Assembly (NCBI RefSeq): GCF_000175615.1
Contig: NZ_ACVO01000015.1
Coordinates: 1 to 64,000 of the forward strand
Direction: 5' to 3'
DNA from: Rothia mucilaginosa ATCC 25296
Lineage (GTDB): Bacteria > Actinomycetota > Actinomycetes > Actinomycetales > Micrococcaceae
Length of the DNA: 64,000 nucleotides
Part shown: one piece after another, positions 60,398 to 64,000 of the stretch
Layout: every line of letters starts with the position of its first letter
Position numbering within the stretch: the first letter of the stretch is position 1
The notes under the pieces: model-generated
What the model was told of the DNA's origin: nothing
Databases searched by the model: none
The model's input: only the letters and a program-made list of their open reading frames with translations
Program-made: the position numbers and the translations under genes

Positions 60398-61318
60398 ATG
60401 ACTAACGCAGCCGCAAACATCATCCCCGCAGAGTGGAAGAGCATCAGCCTCGAAGCCATGAACGAGAAGGCAGCCATGCAGACCCGTGTGGACCGCAAGT
60501 ACATTGTCGACGCAGAAACCGCCGCCAAGGTACTCTCCATGCTCGACGCAGACGCTTCCGTCATGGAAATCAAGGGCCAGCGCGACTTCGCCTACGACTC
60601 GGTCTACTTCGACACCCCGCAGATGCAGAGCTACCACTCGGCAGCCTACAGCCGCGATGACACCTTCAAAATCCGTACCCGTAGCTACCTGGACTCGGAG
60701 CTGACCTTCCTGGAGGTCAAGACCGACGGTGAGCAGGATATGACCGTCAAGAAGCGTATCCCGTACACCTTCGAGAACCGCGATACGCTCACCGCGGAAG
60801 GTCACGAGTACATCACCGCAGCACTCGGCGATATTCTCGCCGGCCCCGTGCACAAGCTGGAGGCGGTCCTGACCACCGGCTACCGCCGTACCACGGTCTT
60901 CCTGCCGCAGAGCGAGAAGAACCCGGTCGCCTCCCGTATGACCGTAGATAACGCCCTGACCTGGACCCCCATGTCTGAGAACATCCTCATGGCGGGCGTG
61001 AACTACCGCAACTTCCACGGCAACCTGGTTGGCACCACCTACGGTCTGCCGAACGCGGTCATCATCGAAACCAAGTCCGGTGTGGAGCCCTCCGTGGCAG
61101 ATCAGCACCTCTGGGATGCGGGCATCACCCCCGCGAAGATTTCCAAGTTTGCAACCGGTATGGCGGCGCTGAACCCGCAGCTGGCAAGCAACAAGTGGGA
61201 AGAAACCCTGAAGAACTGGATGCACCTGGAACCGGTTGAGGGCACCCGCCTGAACGTGGATGACATGACCGAAGAGGATTACCAGAAGCTGCTGACCGAG
61301 CGTTTCGTAGCCGCCTAA
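60398..61318 (+). CDS. VTC-domain (polyphosphate polymerase-like) protein
   Basis: A 306-residue protein with the VTC/TTM tunnel fold. The family pattern is QTRVDRKYIVD (residues about 28-40), DFAYDSVYFDTPQMQSYH, FKIRTRSYLDSELTFLEVKT, VKKRIPY, and a late acidic strand NAVIIETKSG. The repeated basic residues facing the tunnel and the Glu in LEVKT and IIETK match the catalytic set of yeast Vtc4, which makes polyphosphate from ATP. Bacterial members are mostly untested. It lacks SPX and membrane domains; the latter may be supplied by the DUF4956 partner 121 bases upstream. Confidence 0.88.
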   Translation: MTNAAANIIPAEWKSISLEAMNEKAAMQTRVDRKYIVDAETAAKVLSMLDADASVMEIKGQRDFAYDSVYFDTPQMQSYHSAAYSRDDTFKIRTRSYLDSELTFLEVKTDGEQDMTVKKRIPYTFENRDTLTAEGHEYITAALGDILAGPVHKLEAVLTTGYRRTTVFLPQSEKNPVASRMTVDNALTWTPMSENILMAGVNYRNFHGNLVGTTYGLPNAVIIETKSGVEPSVADQHLWDAGITPAKISKFATGMAALNPQLASNKWEETLKNWMHLEPVEGTRLNVDDMTEEDYQKLLTERFVAA

Positions 61319-61548
61319 ATCGGCAATCTGGCTAAAACGGCAATCTGGGATGCGCGGGTAGGGTAGTGCACCTACCTTACCCGCACCCCCAGCCCCTCAT
61401 CTATATCCCCCGAATCAAGCACAACATCGGCTTTATTCGGCCCACACAGGCAATAACCGCTCTCACACATTTCACATACAACCTGTACTCCCTAAATCTG
61501 TGGCGCAAAGCTCTCCGCGAGTAGTCACCCAAACACAAAGGAAAACCC

Positions 61549-63240
61549 GTGAAAAAGAGCAATATGATCAAGAGCGCAACCTCCATTACCCTCCTGGCAG
61601 CCCTGGCGTTGACCGGCTGCTCGGCAACCTCGGCATCGAACACCAGCGCGACGAGCGCAACCAGCACCTCCGCTTCGAGCACTTCGGACACCACGTCGAA
61701 GGTGGCAGACTCCTTCTCCACCGACGTGAAGAGCGGCGCGAAGCTCGCCGAGGACACCCACTACTCCGCAAAGGACGTCACCTGGGATTCCTCCAGCGAA
61801 GTCACTATCGATCTTTCGAACCCGACCGCGACCGACGGCGTGACCGTCAGCGACGGCGTCATCACCATCACCAAGGCGGGCAACTACAAGCTCACCGGCA
61901 CCTACGAGGGCCAGATTAAGGTTGAGGCAGCCGACAGTGACATGGTCCGCCTGATCCTGAACAACGCGACTATCACCAATTCCACCGGTGCAGCTATCAA
62001 CGTTGTTGAGGCGGACGAGGTCGTTATCTACACCGCCTCGGGTACCACCAACACCGTCTCTGACGGCTCCTCCTACTCGGATACCGCCAGCGGTAGCCCC
62101 GACGCAGCTATCTACTCCAAGAGTGACCTGACCCTGGCGGGCGAAGGCACCCTGAAGGTTGAAGGTAAGTACGAAGAGGGTATCCACACCTCTGATGGCC
62201 TGGTCCTTGCCTCCGGCACCCTGGAAGTGAACGCGGCAAACACCGGCATCAAGGGTAAGGACTACGTTGATATCCTGGACGGCACCATCACCGTGACCGC
62301 AACCAAGGACGGCATCAAGGCAACTAACGACACCGACGGCAACCGCGGCTGGGTGCGCCTGAGCGGCGGTACCGTGAACATCTCTGCAGGTGATGACGGT
62401 TTCAAGGCTGAGCGCGTGCTTGAAATCTCCGGCGGTACCCTGAACATTACCAAGGCGAACGAGGGTATTGAGGCGCAGTACATCAACATCCTGGACGGCA
62501 CCGTGAACGTGACCAGCTCCGATGACGGTATCAACGCCTCGTACAGCACCACCTCGACCAGCACTGAGTCGACTACTGCAACCTCGACTAAGCAGAGCGC
62601 GCAGGGTGGCCAGAACTCTGCACCCCAGGCGCCCAGCGGTAGCGCAGGTCAGGCACCTGCAGGTGGCGGCCAGGCACCCTCCGGTAACATGGGTCAGCCC
62701 CCGGCTGGCGGTGGCGCAGGCGGCGGCATGGGTGGTGGCGGCGGCACCTTCGAGGTCGTCGACGCAACCATCAACATCACCGGCGGTACCGTCACCGTGA
62801 ACGCGAACGGCGACGGCATCGACTCCAACGGTACGGCAACCCTCTCGGGTGGCACCCTGATCGTGAACGGTCCCTTCACCGGCGGTAACGCATCCCTGGA
62901 CACCAACGGCGACCTGCTGCTCAACGGCACGACCGTGGCCGCGGGTAACTCCGGTGACATGTTCGAGGCACCCTCGACCAACTCCACCAGTGGCTACGTG
63001 AAGATCAGCAACGTATCGAACCTGAGCGCCGGCACCACCGTACAGGTTGCCGACTCCTCCGGTAACGTGGTGGCGAACTACAAGGTGACTAACTCCAGCA
63101 CCGCACTGATCCTGGTTTCCAGCTCCAAGATCACCAAGGGCGAGAGCTACACCGTGTACACCACCACCGATAGCGTGGATGCCTCCAGCACCACCCTGGC
63201 TTCTAACGCCACCTCGCTGGGCTCCTTTACCGCAAGCTAA
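61549..63240 (+). CDS. Carbohydrate-binding-like lipoprotein (DUF4353)
   Basis: A 563-residue lipoprotein. The signal ends in LTGC with lipobox Cys24. The rest is a right-handed parallel beta-helix-like chain of short repeats (SGGTVNISAGDDGFKAERV, ISGGTLNITKANEGIEAQY, and ILDGTVNVTSSDDGINA) typical of DUF4353. A Gly/Pro/Gln-rich segment (about 350-400) interrupts it. Family members are labelled carbohydrate-binding, but the ligand is unproven. GTG 61549 follows AAAGGAAAACCC. It is the third gene of the DUF4956-VTC-DUF4353 set, 230 bases after the VTC gene, so a separate promoter is possible. Confidence 0.85.
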   Translation: MKKSNMIKSATSITLLAALALTGCSATSASNTSATSATSTSASSTSDTTSKVADSFSTDVKSGAKLAEDTHYSAKDVTWDSSSEVTIDLSNPTATDGVTVSDGVITITKAGNYKLTGTYEGQIKVEAADSDMVRLILNNATITNSTGAAINVVEADEVVIYTASGTTNTVSDGSSYSDTASGSPDAAIYSKSDLTLAGEGTLKVEGKYEEGIHTSDGLVLASGTLEVNAANTGIKGKDYVDILDGTITVTATKDGIKATNDTDGNRGWVRLSGGTVNISAGDDGFKAERVLEISGGTLNITKANEGIEAQYINILDGTVNVTSSDDGINASYSTTSTSTESTTATSTKQSAQGGQNSAPQAPSGSAGQAPAGGGQAPSGNMGQPPAGGGAGGGMGGGGGTFEVVDATINITGGTVTVNANGDGIDSNGTATLSGGTLIVNGPFTGGNASLDTNGDLLLNGTTVAAGNSGDMFEAPSTNSTSGYVKISNVSNLSAGTTVQVADSSGNVVANYKVTNSSTALILVSSSKITKGESYTVYTTTDSVDASSTTLASNATSLGSFTAS

Positions 63241-63339
63241 GCGGGGGCGCCCTCCCTAGACTCCGTGCGGGATGTCATGACCTGCACGGTACCCTCTCTG
63301 AACCCGGTCTTGTGAGTGAGCCGGTAAGGAGAGACACTC

Positions 63340-63377
63340 GCCCCGCATCGGATGTAGTGATATATCCGGTGCGGGGC
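63340..63377 (+). terminator. Hairpin after the DUF4353 gene
   Basis: A 14-bp stem GCCCCGCATCGGAT / ATCCGGTGCGGGGC with one G-U pair. No T run follows. The surrounding gap 63241-63607 holds no credible gene. Confidence 0.6.
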
Positions 63378-63607
63378 TACGTGTTATATAGGGAGTGTGG
63401 CGGCTGGGGTAAAAAGCCGCGGGTGCAAAATAAAACGGTTGTTCCGGTGCGAAGAAGTGTCATGATACGCAAAATAGGTGCCGTTGAGCGAGACATTCAG
63501 GGCTGAAACAGGGTACTCTATAGTGTAGTAAAGACTGTTGAACGATCCGAGAGCGATGCGCCGCGCGTGCTGTTCGCCTCGGACAGGATGAAAGAGGGGG
63601 TCACGCC

Positions 63608-63817
63608 ATGGGGCGCGGCCGTCAGAAGGCTAAAGCAACAAGGCAGGCTCGGGAAATGAAGTACTTCAGCCCCGAGACCGACTACAGCGCACTCGAGCGC
63701 GAGCTCAGCAGCGCGAAGAAAACGAAGTCCTCCGATTCGTCCCGCCGTCGCTATGACGACGAGGACGACTACTCGGCATACGCAGAAAAGTACGCGTCCT
63801 ACGAGGATGAGGCATAA
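63608..63817 (+). CDS. DUF3073 family protein
   Basis: A 69-residue highly charged protein found throughout actinobacteria. It begins MGRGRQKAKATRQAREMKYFSPETDYSALEREL, the family signature, then a Lys/Ser segment and an acidic tail (YDDEDDYSAY). There is no membrane segment or catalytic motif, and the function is unknown. The basic N-terminus and acidic C-terminus suggest nucleic acid or protein binding. The start follows AAAGAGGGGGTC. Confidence 0.9.
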   Translation: MGRGRQKAKATRQAREMKYFSPETDYSALERELSSAKKTKSSDSSRRRYDDEDDYSAYAEKYASYEDEA

Positions 63818-63871
63818 AGAATACGCGGAATGATTCGGTGCATATCGACCGAGCGTATTTCATAGATGATG

Positions 63872-63914
63872 AACCGGCTTGAGGCCCCGCACGGGGTGCT
63901 CAGCCGGTTTTTTT
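63872..63914 (+). terminator. Terminator of the DUF3073 gene
   Basis: AACCGGCT...AGCCGGTT forms the outer stem, with inner CCCCG/CGGGG pairing, followed by seven T. Confidence 0.93.
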
Positions 63915-64000
63915 CGTGCCCCCAGTTTTTGTGCCTGCGGCTTGTTCATGTTCGTAGATTGTTCGTACCCGCAGTTTGTTCGTGCCCGCAGTTTTTGAGG
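63915..64000. repeat. Short degenerate tandem repeats at the window edge
   Basis: Units close to TTGTTCGTGCCCGCAGTT recur about 18 bases apart (CGTGCCCCCAGTTTTTG, CGTACCCGCAGTTTG, CGTGCCCGCAGTTTTTG) and run into the window end. The array probably continues beyond it. Confidence 0.65.

Noticed and set aside
63312..63506. 64-codon open frame before the DUF3073 gene
   Set aside because: It overlaps a strong hairpin and has no homologous-looking motif; GGTAAGGAGA is near but lies inside the frame.

Overview
The window looks like chromosomal DNA of a high-GC Gram-positive actinobacterium of the Micrococcaceae, most likely Rothia and probably close to Rothia mucilaginosa. This is judged from overall base composition and actinobacterial marker families (DUF3263, DUF3027, DUF3073, DUF4031-HD, LytR C-terminal domain, HAIR-controlled clpB, DtxR/IdeR, WXG100). 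No database search was possible. I see no rRNA operon, CRISPR array, insertion sequence, prophage or integrase. There is one tRNA, tRNA-Arg(CCT).

Layout. 0-5.4 kb: a HAD phosphatase, an FtsX/MacB-type ABC exporter, a tandem histidine phosphatase and a VanZ-like protein. 5.6-12.1 kb: a fructose PTS block (fruR-fruK-fruA, then ptsI and ptsH). 12.4-21.1 kb: a long ThrE-type exporter, ung, DUF3263, a LytR_C protein, groEL, a serine-every-third-residue repeat protein, rlmC and a DinB-like protein. 21.2-26.8 kb: a thiol/electrophile-stress island with an Rrf2 regulator, a quinone-oxidoreductase-like enzyme, an alpha/beta hydrolase, an HxlR regulator, an NAD(P)-binding protein and an RclA-type flavoprotein disulfide reductase. 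A 135-bp copy of the rclA promoter and 5' end lies 1412 bp upstream of the real gene. 26.8-30.8 kb: catechol siderophore precursor genes (isochorismatase, EntA/DhbA, isochorismate synthase) and a phosphopantetheinyl transferase. 30.9-37.7 kb: RNase HI with a long extension, an orphan WXG100 protein, a two-component system, DUF3027 and DtxR. 37.7-41.5 kb: a c-di-AMP (ydaO/yuaA) riboswitch before a secreted NlpC/P60 hydrolase, then DUF4031-HD, tRNA-Arg and a PhnB-like protein. 41.6-47.2 kb: pcrA and sucCD. 47.4-52.3 kb: a Tat-secreted protein, a ferritin-like/VIT1 iron transporter, dps, a HAD protein and an NAD(P)-binding protein. 52.5-56.3 kb: clpB under a HAIR operator and a sirtuin. 56.5-63.8 kb: two paralogous sortase-anchored Excalibur proteins, a DUF4956/VTC/DUF4353 trio and DUF3073.

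How the parts fit. Iron is a recurring theme: a DtxR repressor with all metal ligands present, siderophore precursor enzymes, a PPTase, an iron transporter and Dps lie within 24 kb, with DtxR-box-like sites upstream of three of these loci. The thiol-stress island fits life in saliva, where peroxidases make hypothiocyanite, the reported substrate of RclA-type reductases. The best candidates for poorly described biology are the thiol-stress island with its partial rclA duplication, the tripeptide-repeat protein at 18.9 kb, and the DUF4956/VTC/DUF4353 envelope cluster next to the Excalibur pair.
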